Positions 53,031 through 62,394 are shown, numbered from the stretch's first letter. The stretch: DNA of 64,000 nt from Streptomyces sp. NBC_00536 (GCF_036346295.1 NZ_CP107819.1:1116001-1180000), one strand, 5' to 3'. The notes: generated by a model from the letters alone, not told the origin. Program-made: numbers and translations.

Positions 53031-53250
53031 AAGGGCGCTCCCACTCGGTCGACACGCCCCATCGTGGTCACCGGTGGTGATCAGGGGTAAGCCGCCGAAC
53101 GGGTGCGCCTCGAAGCCGGCCGGTCGGTCGGCCTCGACATGCAAGCGCAAAGCCACCCCACTACTATCGCTATGGGGTAATTCATGTCATTCAAGTTCAT
53201 TCCCGGGGGCTAGTTGTGCCGCAGAAGCCGCTGCACTCCAGGGAGACACC

Positions 53251-53649
53251 ATGGCCAGCCAACGCGCTGCCCGCCGTCCGGCCTCGGTTTACGCACTGGC
53301 CGGCATCCGGCTCTTCAACGGCATCACCGGACTGCTGACGCCCACCGTGCTCATCCGGCGCCTCGACCCCGACCGCGACCTCAGTCCGGCGGCCGTCTAC
53401 GCATTCCGGCTCTTCGGGATCCGTACGATCCTGCTCGGTCTCGATCTGCTCACCAACCGCGGCCAGCGGCTCCAGGAAGACCTTCGTGAGGGCGTCCTGA
53501 TCCACGGCAGTGACACCGCCACCGCCGCTCTGCTCGGTATCCGCGGCCAACTGCCGCCCCGCACCGCCGCCTTGACCACACTCATCTCAGCGGTCAATAC
53601 GACCCTGGCCGCCAGCGCGGCCGGCTTCGGGAAGAGGAAAGGGAAGTGA
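53251..53649 (+). CDS. Small DUF4267-like membrane protein
   Basis: 132 aa from ATG 53251 (GGGAGA). The pattern YALAGIRLFNGITGLLTPTV, YAFRLFGIRTILLGLDLL and TAALTTLISAVNTTLAASAA suggests three to four weakly hydrophobic helices, as in DUF4267-type proteins found beside oxidoreductases. The function is unknown. Its stop overlaps the start of the GMC gene by 4 bases (GTGA), so it is part of the same operon. Confidence 0.65.
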   Translation: MASQRAARRPASVYALAGIRLFNGITGLLTPTVLIRRLDPDRDLSPAAVYAFRLFGIRTILLGLDLLTNRGQRLQEDLREGVLIHGSDTATAALLGIRGQLPPRTAALTTLISAVNTTLAASAAGFGKRKGK

Positions 53650-55598
53650 CCACGGGGTCCGGTGCCCCGCCGGCCGAGACGGGCTTCGACTACATCGTCG
53701 TCGGCGCGGGCGCCGGCGGTGGACCGCTGGCGGCCAACCTCGCCGCCGCGGGCATGCGCGTCCTGCTCCTCGACGCGGGCGGCGCCGAGGAGAACGACAA
53801 CTACCTGGTGCCCGCCTTCCACGCCGATGCCTCCGAGGACCCCGTCCAGCGCTGGGACTACTTCGTACGGCATTACGCGGACGAACAGCAGCAACTGCGC
53901 GACAGCAAGCTCGTACCGGGCAAGGGCATCCTCTATCCGCGGGCCGGAACCGTCGGCGGCTGCACCGCGCATCACGCGCTGATCACCGTCTACCCGTACA
54001 ACCGCGACTGGGACGAGATCGCGCGGGAGACCGGTGACGCGTCATGGCGCAGCGATGCCATGCGCCGGTACTTCGAGCGGCTGGAGCGCTGTACGTACCG
54101 CCCCCGACCCAAGGAGCCCCCCGGCAATCGGCTGCTGGCCGCCCTCCTGGAGCTTCTCCCCTTCGTCGGGGCCCGGTATCGCAACGACTCACGGCACGGG
54201 TTCGACGGGTGGCTGCCGACCCATCTCGCCGACCCCGAACTGATCATCCAGGACAAGGAGTTGCTGAAGGTCATCCTGTCCGCCGCCGAGGACACGCTCG
54301 TCGGCTTCCTCGGTCGGCCGCTGTCCCCTCTGGAGGGGCTCGGATCCTTCGTCGATCCCAATGACTGGAGCGTGCAGACCGAGGGCCTGCAAGGGCTGTG
54401 GCAGATCCCGGTCTCCACGGCCGACGGCCGGCGCAGCGCCGCCCGCGAACGCGTGCGGGCCGTACAGCGCGGCCACCCGGACAACCTGGTCGTCCGGACG
54501 AACGCACTGGTGACGCGGGTCGTGCTGGACGAGGACGGGGCGGCGACCGGGGTCGACTACCTGGACCAGCCGCACGCCTACCGCGCCGACCCCGGAGCCC
54601 AGGACGGCGCCCATGACGGTCCCGCGCCGCCGGCCTTGCGCAGGGCGCTCGCCGGCCGTGAAGTGGTCCTGGCCGCGGGGGCCTTCAACACGCCCCAACT
54701 GCTGATGCTTTCGGGCATCGGGCCGCCTGAGGAGCTGGAACGGCACGGCATTCCCGTACGCGTTGCGCTCCAGGGCGTGGGCGCGAACCTCCAGGACCGG
54801 TACGAGATCGGCGTGGTGAGCCAGATGGACCGCGCGTTCCCGGTCATCAAGGACTGCGACTTCCACGCGCCGCGGCCGGGAGCCGAACCGGACCGCTGCT
54901 ACCGGGCCTGGCAGTACGGGGAAGGCCTGTACACGACCAACGGCGCCGTCGTCGGCATCACCCGCAAGTCCCGCCCGTCGCTGGACGCCCCCGACCTGTT
55001 CGTCTTCGGCGGCCCCTTCGACTTCCGCGGCTACTACCCCGGCTACTCACGCGACCTGACCCGCCACCGGGACCGCTTCACGTGGGCCATCCTCAAGAGC
55101 CGGACCCACAACACCAACGGCCGGGTGCGACTGCGCTCCGCCGACCCCCGGGACACCCCGCTGGTGAACTTCCACTCCTTCGCCGAGGGCACGGACGACG
55201 AAGCCCAGGACCTCGAAGCGATGGTCTCCGCCGTGCAGTTCGTCCGCGGTATGAACCGCGGCGCCGCCTCCGTGATCCGCCAGGAGCTGTGGCCCGGCGA
55301 GGAGGTCGCCGGCACCGAGAGTGTCCGCCGCTTCGTACAGGACGAGGCATGGGGCCATCACGCGTCCTGCAGTTGCAGGATGGGCCGGGCCGACGATCCC
55401 TCGGCCGTCGTGGACAGCCGGTTCCGGGTGCGCGGTGTGGACCGCCTGCGGATCGTCGACGCCTCGGTCTTCCCCCGCATTCCCGGATTCTTCATCGCCC
55501 TTCCGATCTACATGATCAGCGAGAAGGCGAGCGACGTGATCCTCGGCGACGTGTCGCGCACGCGAACCGCCGTGGCCACATCGCGACACCCGACCTGA
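53646..55598 (+). CDS. GMC-family FAD oxidoreductase, long form
   Basis: 650 aa from GTG 53646. FAD motif FDYIVVGAGAGGGPLAANLA (about residues 14-33), LLLDAGG, GMC signature region PRAGTVGGCTAHHALITVYP, VVLAAGAFNTPQLLMLSGIG, and C-terminal WGHHASCSCRMG with FPRIPGFFIALPIYM. It is longer than most GMC enzymes (about 500-560 aa). It probably oxidises an alcohol or long-chain substrate. It is followed 39 bp later by a fatty acid alpha-dioxygenase homologue, so the pair may act in sequence on an oxidised fatty chain. Confidence 0.92.
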   Translation: MTTGSGAPPAETGFDYIVVGAGAGGGPLAANLAAAGMRVLLLDAGGAEENDNYLVPAFHADASEDPVQRWDYFVRHYADEQQQLRDSKLVPGKGILYPRAGTVGGCTAHHALITVYPYNRDWDEIARETGDASWRSDAMRRYFERLERCTYRPRPKEPPGNRLLAALLELLPFVGARYRNDSRHGFDGWLPTHLADPELIIQDKELLKVILSAAEDTLVGFLGRPLSPLEGLGSFVDPNDWSVQTEGLQGLWQIPVSTADGRRSAARERVRAVQRGHPDNLVVRTNALVTRVVLDEDGAATGVDYLDQPHAYRADPGAQDGAHDGPAPPALRRALAGREVVLAAGAFNTPQLLMLSGIGPPEELERHGIPVRVALQGVGANLQDRYEIGVVSQMDRAFPVIKDCDFHAPRPGAEPDRCYRAWQYGEGLYTTNGAVVGITRKSRPSLDAPDLFVFGGPFDFRGYYPGYSRDLTRHRDRFTWAILKSRTHNTNGRVRLRSADPRDTPLVNFHSFAEGTDDEAQDLEAMVSAVQFVRGMNRGAASVIRQELWPGEEVAGTESVRRFVQDEAWGHHASCSCRMGRADDPSAVVDSRFRVRGVDRLRIVDASVFPRIPGFFIALPIYMISEKASDVILGDVSRTRTAVATSRHPT

Positions 55599-55637
55599 CC
55601 GGGCCCCCACACACAGCAGCATCCGAGGAGCACCACG

Positions 55638-57497
55638 ATGAGTACGCAACGACGCGCCGCCCCCGGGCGGTCCGGCTCCGGATACCGATCGTCCCTGCCC
55701 TGGCGGATCATCATCCGCATCGCCGAGTTCGTCGACCGGCGCACCGGCTGGAACAACCTGGCGGTCACGCCCGGCCTGCTGGTCCTTCTCGGGCTGCGGG
55801 TCAAACTCCGGCAGAAGAACCTCCACGACACTTCCCGACTGCCCTCCGTCAATCTCCCCGAACCCGCGCCGCCCTCCGAGAGCCACCGGGTCAACCGGAC
55901 CGCCGACGGCAGCCACAACGACCTCGACGAACCGCGCATGGGCATGGCGGGGACCCGCTTCGGCCGGAACATCCCGCTGGACAAGATCGTCCCGGCCACG
56001 CCCGAGAGCGTGCTGTCGCGGCCGAACCCGCGCGAGGTCAGCCGCGCCCTCCTCACCCGCCACGAGCTGATCCCGGCCGAGTCGGTCAACTCCCTGGTGG
56101 CCGCCTGGCTGCAGTTCATGGTCCACGACTGGTTCAGTCACGGAACCAGCCCCAAGGACCGGCCCTGGGACGTCCCCCTCATGGACGACGATCCGTGGCC
56201 GGACCGCCCGATGCTGATCATGCGGACACCGGACGACCCGACCCGGGACCCCCGCTCGCCCGCCGGGACTCCCGACACCCATGTCAACGTCTCGTCCCAC
56301 TGGTGGGACGCGTCCCAGATCTACGGGACGGACGAGGCGGAACAACTCCAGCTGCGCACCGGCAAGATGGGCAAACTGCACCTCTTCGACAACGCGTCGA
56401 GCCCGCTCTCCTCCGATCCTTCCCGCGACCCCTCGCGCATGCCCGGCTTCTGGCTGGGCCTCGTCATGATGCAGAACCTGTTCGCCCACGAGCACAACGC
56501 GATCTGCGACCATCTGCACTCCGCCTACCCGTCCTGGAATGACGAGGAGCTGTTCCAGCGGGCGCGGCTCGTCAACGCCGCGCTCCTCGCCAAGATCCAC
56601 ACGGCGGAGTGGACACCGGCCGTCATCAGCCACCCCACCACCGTCAAGGCCCTGCGAGCCAACTGGTGGGGCATCGCGGGCGAGCGCGTCCACGACCTCT
56701 TCGGCCGGATCTCGGAGAGCGAGACCGTAAGCGGCATCCCCGGCAGCAAGACGGACCACTACGGCATCCCGTACTCCCTCACGGAGGAGTTCGTGGCCGT
56801 CTATCGCATGCACCCGCTCATCCGCGACGACTGGCACCTGCGCTCCGCCACCGACGACTCCACCCTCAGCGAGTGCACCTTCCGCGACATCGCCGGGCCC
56901 GAGGCGCTCAACGTACTGAAGACCAAAGGGATGGCCAACCTGCTCTACAGCTTCGGCACCCTCCACCCGGGACTGGTGACCCTGCACAACTTCCCCACGT
57001 TCCTCCAGGACTTCGAGCGCCCCGACGGAAACCGGCAGGACCTCGCTGCCACGGACATCCTGCGCAGCCGGGAACTGGGCGTCCCCCGCTACAACGCGTT
57101 CCGGCGACTGCTGCGGCTGAAGCCCGCGGCGAGCTTCGAGGAGCTGACGGACAACCCCGTGTGGGCCAAGGAGATCAAGCGACTCTACGACGGCGACATC
57201 GAGAAGGTCGACCTGACGGTCGGGATGTACGCGGAGAAACTCCCGGCCGGATTCGCCTTCAGCGACACGGCGTTTCGCATCTTCATCCTGATGGCCTCGC
57301 GCCGGCTGAACAGCGACCGGTTCTTCACCGACTACTACACCCCCGAGGTGTACTCCAAGGCCGGCATGGCCTGGATCGACGACAACAGCATGATCACCGT
57401 CCTGCTACGGCACTACCCGGAGCTGCGCACGTCTCTCGCCGGGCTGAAGAACGCGTTCGCGCCCTGGCACACCGCCTCCGGCGGCACACCCTCCTGA
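55638..57497 (+). CDS. Fatty acid alpha-dioxygenase-like haem peroxidase
   Basis: 619 aa. It follows plant alpha-dioxygenase (alpha-DOX) along its length: RTADGSHNDL, FGRNIPLDK, AWLQFMVHDWF with distal His163, WWDASQIYG, LFAHEHNAICDHL, AKIHTAEWT, ANWWGIAGERVHDLFG, YSLTEEFVAVYRMHPLI with catalytic Tyr389 and proximal haem His392, and a C-terminal VPRYNAFRRLLRL, YDGDIEKVDLTVGMYAEK, FFTDYYTPEVYSKAG. Alpha-DOX adds O2 at C-2 of fatty acids to give 2-hydroperoxides that decay to shortened aldehydes. A short hydrophobic N-terminus may attach it to the membrane. Coupled to a GMC oxidoreductase. Confidence 0.9.
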   Translation: MSTQRRAAPGRSGSGYRSSLPWRIIIRIAEFVDRRTGWNNLAVTPGLLVLLGLRVKLRQKNLHDTSRLPSVNLPEPAPPSESHRVNRTADGSHNDLDEPRMGMAGTRFGRNIPLDKIVPATPESVLSRPNPREVSRALLTRHELIPAESVNSLVAAWLQFMVHDWFSHGTSPKDRPWDVPLMDDDPWPDRPMLIMRTPDDPTRDPRSPAGTPDTHVNVSSHWWDASQIYGTDEAEQLQLRTGKMGKLHLFDNASSPLSSDPSRDPSRMPGFWLGLVMMQNLFAHEHNAICDHLHSAYPSWNDEELFQRARLVNAALLAKIHTAEWTPAVISHPTTVKALRANWWGIAGERVHDLFGRISESETVSGIPGSKTDHYGIPYSLTEEFVAVYRMHPLIRDDWHLRSATDDSTLSECTFRDIAGPEALNVLKTKGMANLLYSFGTLHPGLVTLHNFPTFLQDFERPDGNRQDLAATDILRSRELGVPRYNAFRRLLRLKPAASFEELTDNPVWAKEIKRLYDGDIEKVDLTVGMYAEKLPAGFAFSDTAFRIFILMASRRLNSDRFFTDYYTPEVYSKAGMAWIDDNSMITVLLRHYPELRTSLAGLKNAFAPWHTASGGTPS

Positions 57498-57597
57498 CGG
57501 GCGCCTCGCGAGCGGCGGCAGGATATTCCGTACAATTATGGACTATATTTGGTTGGTATCCCTACATGCGCAGGTCGCCCGTGAGGGGAGTACCGAC

Positions 57598-58341
57598 ATG
57601 GCCGAACAGGACGTCCCGGAGAGGCGGGGGCACCTGAGCCGCCCGCTGGTGCTCACCGCGGCCGTCGCCCTGGTCGACCGGGAAGGGCTCGCCCGGCTGA
57701 CCATGCGGCGCCTCGCCGTCGACCTGGGCGTGGAGCCGATGGCCATCTACCGGTACACCGCCGGCAAGGAGGCCCTGCTCGACGGCCTGGTCGAGGCCTT
57801 CTTCGCCGAGGTCAACGACCGGCTGCGGACCTCGGCCGAAGAGATCCGCGCCGACCGGGGGATCACATCGGGCGACGCGCCCTGGCGCGCCGAACTGCGC
57901 CGGATCGCCCGCGCCTTCGCCGCCGCGGTGCACGCCCACCCCGAGATCCTGCCCGTGGTGGCCACGCGCCCGCTCAGCGTGCCGGTGGCCCGGCGCCCCG
58001 CGCCGGTGCTCAGGCTCACCGAGCACATCCTCGAAGTGCTCGGGCGGGCCGGCTTCGACGACGCCACGACGCTGACGATCTACCGCGCGTTCGTGGCCTG
58101 GATCCTCGGCTGCCTCCTCGTCGACAAGCGCCAGACGGTGGACAACCCCGAGGAGCCGGACCTCATGCTGCGCCTGGGGCTGCACCGGATGCCCGCCGCC
58201 GAGTACCCGCGGCTGCGCGCACTCGTCCCGCGACTGGCCGATTACGACGACGAGCAGGAAATGATCGCGGGCCTCGACGCCCTGCTGAGCCGGGTGCCCG
58301 AGGCGCCCCTTGACTCGTTCTACGGCGGAAGCGCAGGCTGA
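57598..58341 (+). CDS. TetR-family regulator
   Basis: 247 aa from ATG 57598 behind GGGGAG. HTH region AVALVDREGLARLTMRRLAV and DLGVEPMAIYRYTAGKEALL, then a TetR_C-type ligand domain (LTIYRAFVAWILGCLLVD). It reads in the same direction as the dioxygenase genes and lies 100 bp after them behind an AT-rich promoter-like segment (ACTATATTT near 57540). It may control them or the downstream peptidase genes. Confidence 0.88.
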   Translation: MAEQDVPERRGHLSRPLVLTAAVALVDREGLARLTMRRLAVDLGVEPMAIYRYTAGKEALLDGLVEAFFAEVNDRLRTSAEEIRADRGITSGDAPWRAELRRIARAFAAAVHAHPEILPVVATRPLSVPVARRPAPVLRLTEHILEVLGRAGFDDATTLTIYRAFVAWILGCLLVDKRQTVDNPEEPDLMLRLGLHRMPAAEYPRLRALVPRLADYDDEQEMIAGLDALLSRVPEAPLDSFYGGSAG

Positions 58342-58354
58342 GGGTACAAGGTAT

Positions 58355-58380
58355 ACATCGGACATACACATCGGACATAC
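58355..58380 (+). repeat. 13-bp tandem direct repeat
   Basis: ACATCGGACATAC occurs twice in a row (58355-58367, 58368-58380) between the TetR stop and the next ribosome site, preceded by GTACAAGGTATAC. It could be an operator for the TetR protein, since GTACAA also occurs at about 57529 before its gene. Confidence 0.8.
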
Positions 58381-58425
58381 ACGTACCGCTGATGTGAGCC
58401 CGACGGCGCCCGAAGGAGGCCCGTC

Positions 58426-58752
58426 ATGTCCAACGAGTACACGATCCTCCGCGTCCGGGTCACGGTGAAGGACGCCGACACCCTGCGCGCGCTCCTACGC
58501 GATACCCGTCCCGACGTCGGCGGGCGGGTCGGCCGGGATGAGGACGGCAGTCTGAGTTTCGACGCCTACGTATCCCCCGAGAAGGCCCGGGCCCTCCCCC
58601 GCGAGGGCGTGACGGTCAGGACCCTGGACGGCGACGCCGCCGCCACCGGACGCGCCCGGCAGGCCGAGGTCGGCGAGGGAGACCGGTTCGCTCCCGCGGA
58701 CGCGGTTCCCCAGGGACTCGCCCTCAAGGTGCAGGACACCAAGTACGCCTAG
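58426..58752 (+). CDS. Small acidic protein, partner of the M14 peptidase
   Basis: 108 aa with a strong AGGAGG site. It starts YTILRVRVTVKDADTLRALL, with an alternating beta/alpha pattern like a small ferredoxin-like domain, and has no signal peptide or known motif. It is encoded 10 bp before the M14 carboxypeptidase, so the two are coexpressed. It might act as a propeptide-like inhibitor or chaperone of the enzyme in trans, because M14 prodomains share this kind of fold. That is inference; the family is not recognised. Confidence 0.65.
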   Translation: MSNEYTILRVRVTVKDADTLRALLRDTRPDVGGRVGRDEDGSLSFDAYVSPEKARALPREGVTVRTLDGDAAATGRARQAEVGEGDRFAPADAVPQGLALKVQDTKYA

Positions 58753-58762
58753 GAGGGACGCC

Positions 58763-59836
58763 ATGCCGTACCTGAACATCACCGAGGTCGAGTCGGCCGT
58801 GACCAGCCTGGCCACCGCGTTCCCCGACACCTGCGACCTCATCGACCTGCCCGAGCGCTCCTTCGAGGGCCGGGCCGCCCACGCGCTGCGGATCGGCGCC
58901 GCCCAGCGAGGGGCCAACGACGCCGTCGTACTGATCGGCGGCGCACATGCCCGGGAATGGGGCAGCTGCGAAATCCTCGTCAACCTCGCGGCCGACCTCC
59001 TGCACGCGCGGAGCGGCGGTACGGGCCTCGCCTACGGCGGTACGAGCTTCAGCTCCGCCCAGGTGCGCGGCATCCTCGACGGACTCGACGTCGTCGTGTT
59101 CCCGCTCGTCAATCCGGACGGCCGGCACTACAGCCAGACCGTCGATCCGATGTGGCGCAGGAACCGCGATCCGGCCCAGTCCGGCGGCGACCCGCAAGCG
59201 ATCGGCGTCGACATCAACCGCAACTACGACCACCTCTTCGACTTCGGGACCGCCTTCCACCCGGACGCCCCGGTCCGGGTCTCGACCGACCCGGGCGACC
59301 TGGATCAGGTGTACCAGGGGCCCAGCGCCTTCTCGGAGCCCGAGACGCGCAACGTCCGCTGGCTGCTCGACGCGTTCCCGCGGACCCGCTGGTTCGTCGA
59401 CGTGCACAGCTACACCCAGGACATGCTCTATGTGTGGGGCGACGACAACAACCAGTCCATCGATCCGAACAGGAACTTCCAGAACCCCGCCTTCGACGGC
59501 AAGCGCGGACTGAAACAGGACCTGCTCTACGCGGAGTTCGTCCCGAAGACCGATGCCGACGACTCCGCCGTGCTCGCCGAGCAGTTCTGCAAGGCGCTGA
59601 AGGGCGTCCGGGGCAAGGTGTACACCCCCCAGTCCGCCTTCGACCTGTACCCGACCTGCGGAACCAGCGACGACTACGCCTACGCGCGCCACATCGTCGA
59701 CCCGCAGAAGGGCAAGATCCTGGCCTTCACGGTCGAGTGGGGCAAGAGCTTCCACCCGCCGTGGGCGGAGATGGAGAAGATCGTCCTCGATGTCGACGCC
59801 GGGCTCGTGCAGTTCTGCCTGACCGCTCGCACCTAG
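58763..59836 (+). CDS. M14-family zinc carboxypeptidase
   Basis: 357 aa. Zinc site HxxE in GGAHAREWGSCEIL (His62, Glu65) with the third ligand His in WFVDVHSYTQ, substrate-binding Arg/Asn in MWRRNRD and VDINRNYDH, and catalytic Glu in LAFTVEWGKSF. This is the carboxypeptidase A fold, which removes C-terminal residues. There is no signal peptide or fused prodomain, unlike secreted members, so it may work inside the cell or be controlled by the preceding 108-aa protein. It is convergent with a leftward operon across a strong hairpin. Confidence 0.92.
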   Translation: MPYLNITEVESAVTSLATAFPDTCDLIDLPERSFEGRAAHALRIGAAQRGANDAVVLIGGAHAREWGSCEILVNLAADLLHARSGGTGLAYGGTSFSSAQVRGILDGLDVVVFPLVNPDGRHYSQTVDPMWRRNRDPAQSGGDPQAIGVDINRNYDHLFDFGTAFHPDAPVRVSTDPGDLDQVYQGPSAFSEPETRNVRWLLDAFPRTRWFVDVHSYTQDMLYVWGDDNNQSIDPNRNFQNPAFDGKRGLKQDLLYAEFVPKTDADDSAVLAEQFCKALKGVRGKVYTPQSAFDLYPTCGTSDDYAYARHIVDPQKGKILAFTVEWGKSFHPPWAEMEKIVLDVDAGLVQFCLTART

Positions 59837-59849
59837 TGCCGTGACGTAC

Positions 59850-59880
59850 GTTGAGGCGCCCGCCAGGCGGGCGCCTCAAC
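59850..59880. terminator. Bidirectional terminator between convergent genes
   Basis: GTTGAGGCGCCCGCC (59850-59864) and its complement (59866-59880) form a nearly perfect hairpin between the M14 stop (59836) and the propeller gene stop (59903). Confidence 0.85.
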
Positions 59881-59902
59881 CGCGCCAGGCCCACGTCCAG
59901 GC

Positions 59903-61303
59903 CTATGCGGTCCGGTGGTAGAAGAACGGGTCGATGGACGGGGGTACCCGCGTCACGTTGTCCAGGTCGAGCAACTGGTGGCTCACGAAGTCCGCGTGGC
60001 GCTGGTACGTCACGCCCTCCGGGAAGTTGGCGTGGTCGGGCGTGTTGTTGCCCGAGAACACCCCGTAGAAGTCGCGGCCGACCGTGAGCAGCCGGATGTA
60101 GTCGCCCAGGAACGGCAGGAAGCCTGCCACGGGCACATTGGCCGGCGCCTGGTGCAGCACGTGGCGCTCCGGCGGGGTCTGCCAGTCGTCGGCCGTCAGC
60201 TCCAGCACCGTCGCCCACTGCCCCTGACCGAACTGCTGGTAGGCCAGTCCGAGCAAGCCGTCGGTGTTCACGGCCAGCGCCGGGTTCTTGGCGTTCGTGA
60301 GGGTACGGGCGTCGTCCGACCAGGCCTGTCCGAAGTCCGCCGAGTGGCGGACGTGCAGGATGCAGCCGACCCCCGCCGACGCGCCGACGCGGTCGCACCA
60401 GGCCACCCGGACGCGGGCCGCGTCCGTGGGGTCCACCGCGATCGCGAGATCGCCGCCGAGGCGCTCCTGGCCCATGAACACGTTGAACTTCTCGACCCGC
60501 TCCGTCGCCACGCGCTGGCCGATGGCCGAGTCGTCGGCGTCCTTCAGGTCCTGGAAGGGGTTCGTCCCGACGCCTCCGCCGTCGTCACGGGTGACCACGA
60601 CGTCGAAGGTGACGTTCACGATGTCGCCGCCGCCGTTGGTGGCGTTCTGCCAGCTTTCGAAAGCCGCGTAGACCGTCCCCTCGGGGTGGAGTGCGATCCG
60701 TACCGGCGGCCCGTCCTGGCCGTCCGGGGTGCGCTGTTCGACGCGGTTGCGCGCGAATCCGGCGGGCGCCGGCGCCGTGCGGGCGTCGTCGGAAACGTCC
60801 ACGGCGGCGCTCCTGGGGCTCCGCCCCAGGTCGTTGTTGGCGACGTAGACGCGGTCGCGGGTGACTCCGTTGACCTCGAAGCTCCCGGCCACGACGGACG
60901 GCTGGTCCGGCCTGTCCCGGGAGACGAGGACCTCCATGGGCGCCGTCGAGGAGATGCCCGGCGAGCGCAGGATCTGCATGCGCAGGATGTCCTGCAGGGA
61001 GGCTTTGGCGTTGAGGATGCCCGCGTAGAGGGCGCCGCCCTTGGACGCGAAGCTGACCGAGATGTCCCCGGTGCCCAGCGTCGGGGTACCGCCGGGGACG
61101 ATGCTCCTCAGGATCCAGCTGTCGCCGCCGTCGGTGGATACGTAGACCGGGGCGAGGGAGCCTCCCATCGGGTCAGGGGTGAACGCGGTCGCGACCACCT
61201 CGTTGGGGTGCTCAGGGTTGACGGCGAGGTCGGGCTCGGCGTCCTGGGTGCGGTCGCCGCTCAGCGCGACGGGAGTGATGTTGACGATTTTGAGCGTGGG
61301 CAT
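59903..61303 (-). CDS. Asp-box (BNR) beta-propeller protein
   Basis: 466 aa. Two Asp-box motifs are visible (PVYVSTDGGDSWILRS; RHSADFGQAWSDDA), with repeated propeller-like strands in between (AVNPEHPNEVVATAFTPD; LAIAVDPTDAARVRVAW). The fold resembles sialidase-type propellers, but the sialidase Arg triad is not evident, so a binding or structural role is as likely as glycosidase activity. No signal peptide. It is encoded 6 bp after the 257-aa protein gene and follows a small membrane protein gene, together a leftward operon. Confidence 0.75.
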   Translation of the reverse strand: MPTLKIVNITPVALSGDRTQDAEPDLAVNPEHPNEVVATAFTPDPMGGSLAPVYVSTDGGDSWILRSIVPGGTPTLGTGDISVSFASKGGALYAGILNAKASLQDILRMQILRSPGISSTAPMEVLVSRDRPDQPSVVAGSFEVNGVTRDRVYVANNDLGRSPRSAAVDVSDDARTAPAPAGFARNRVEQRTPDGQDGPPVRIALHPEGTVYAAFESWQNATNGGGDIVNVTFDVVVTRDDGGGVGTNPFQDLKDADDSAIGQRVATERVEKFNVFMGQERLGGDLAIAVDPTDAARVRVAWCDRVGASAGVGCILHVRHSADFGQAWSDDARTLTNAKNPALAVNTDGLLGLAYQQFGQGQWATVLELTADDWQTPPERHVLHQAPANVPVAGFLPFLGDYIRLLTVGRDFYGVFSGNNTPDHANFPEGVTYQRHADFVSHQLLDLDNVTRVPPSIDPFFYHRTA

Positions 61304-61309
61304 GTCCGC

Positions 61310-62083
61310 TCACCTCCGTGCCGCCTGCAGCGTTTCAAGCTTCTGCACCGGCTGGTAGTCATCGGGGTGGAGGATCTGGAACGGGGCCCACTCGGCCAGG
61401 GCGCCCTCGGTGGCGTGCAGGAACCACATTCCCTCCTGCGAGGCGTGCGGCTTCGGCGCCTGGAACCAGCGGAAGTCCCGGCTGTTCGGGTAGAGCACCG
61501 TGATCGGCCCCTCGGCGACCTCCCCCTGCTCCACGTGACCCACGTCGAGCCGCGCGAGCCACCAGTTGGGGGCGTGCTCCGAGACGTTCTCGGCGCTCGC
61601 CCGCTCGCCGCCCGCCCGGCTGGGGCCCGCCTGCTCCAGGCCCACGACGACGCCGATCACGACCGCGTCTGCTGCGTCGGCGTGCGTGACCATGTCCTCG
61701 TCCTCGATATCGCGCTCCAGCGCGGAGAAGGGCATCGCGTCGGCGGTTCTGGCGGCGCGGGAGAGGTGCGGCTGGACCGCGTCCGCGGGCAGCCGTCCGA
61801 CCTCATGGACGGCGAGTCCCCGGCCGTAGACCGTTCCGTCGGTGAAGAACGCGGCCGCGTCGCCGACGGCCGGCGGGTCGAGTTCCGCCGACAGCTGTAC
61901 GGTGACCTCGCTGCCGGCGAGCTTCTTGAAGGCGTCGGGCGCGTGCAGCACCGCGTCCACCTGGACCACGGCGGTCCGTTCGTCGACCGGTACGTCCGCC
62001 ACTCGCGCGTCACCGAGCCGCGTGACCGTACCGACGAAGCTCAGCGGCGTCTTCCGGATGAGTTCCCTCACGTCCTCAGGCAT
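61310..62083 (-). CDS. Conserved protein of unknown function
   Basis: 257 aa, soluble, starting MPEDVRELIRKTPLSFVGTV. It contains beta-rich segments with regular V/A strands (TAVVQVDAVLHAPDAFKKLA; DAVVIGVVVGLEQAGPS; WWLARLDVGHVEQGEV) and a conserved-looking end WFLHATEGALAEWAPFQILH. The two strands starting FVGTV and VVIGVV look like repeated OB or beta-barrel halves with similar wording. No enzyme motif is seen. It is encoded 6 bp before the propeller gene and is probably part of the same complex or pathway. Confidence 0.7.
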   Translation of the reverse strand: MPEDVRELIRKTPLSFVGTVTRLGDARVADVPVDERTAVVQVDAVLHAPDAFKKLAGSEVTVQLSAELDPPAVGDAAAFFTDGTVYGRGLAVHEVGRLPADAVQPHLSRAARTADAMPFSALERDIEDEDMVTHADAADAVVIGVVVGLEQAGPSRAGGERASAENVSEHAPNWWLARLDVGHVEQGEVAEGPITVLYPNSRDFRWFQAPKPHASQEGMWFLHATEGALAEWAPFQILHPDDYQPVQKLETLQAARR

Positions 62084-62115
62084 GGCGATCCTCCTCTCGC
62101 CTCAGCCCGGCTCCG

Positions 62116-62394
62116 CTACCGCGAGGCGAGCGCGCCGGCTGGGTGGGTTCTGCGCCACTCCATCCGCGCGCCGAGGGCGCACAGGACGGTGACCAGGGCC
62201 GTAACGGCCACGATGAGCCACTCAAGGGCGCCGCTCCCGGAATCGGGCTCGACGCCGAAGAGGAGCTCGATCCAGTCGCGCCAGACGAGCGTGACCAGGA
62301 AGAGCAGCCCGGACAGGGTTCCCAGGGCGGTCTCCGCCCAGAAGCGCGTGCGGACCGGGCCCACAGGGTGGTGCTGGAGTCTGTGGAGGGCCAT
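62116..62394 (-). CDS. Small membrane protein, two helices
   Basis: 92 aa from ATG 62394. Two hydrophobic helices (TALGTLSGLLFLVTLVWRDW; WLIVAVTALVTVLCALGARM) are separated by a short acidic loop (FGVEPDSGSG). The C-terminus is basic. It is the first gene of the leftward operon with the 257-aa protein and the Asp-box propeller. A membrane anchor role for these partners is possible. Family not recognised. Confidence 0.7.
   Translation of the reverse strand: MALHRLQHHPVGPVRTRFWAETALGTLSGLLFLVTLVWRDWIELLFGVEPDSGSGALEWLIVAVTALVTVLCALGARMEWRRTHPAGALASR

Noticed and set aside
55047..56987. Long minus-strand frame opposite the GMC and dioxygenase genes
   Set aside because: Low-complexity antisense translation; the plus-strand proteins are well conserved.
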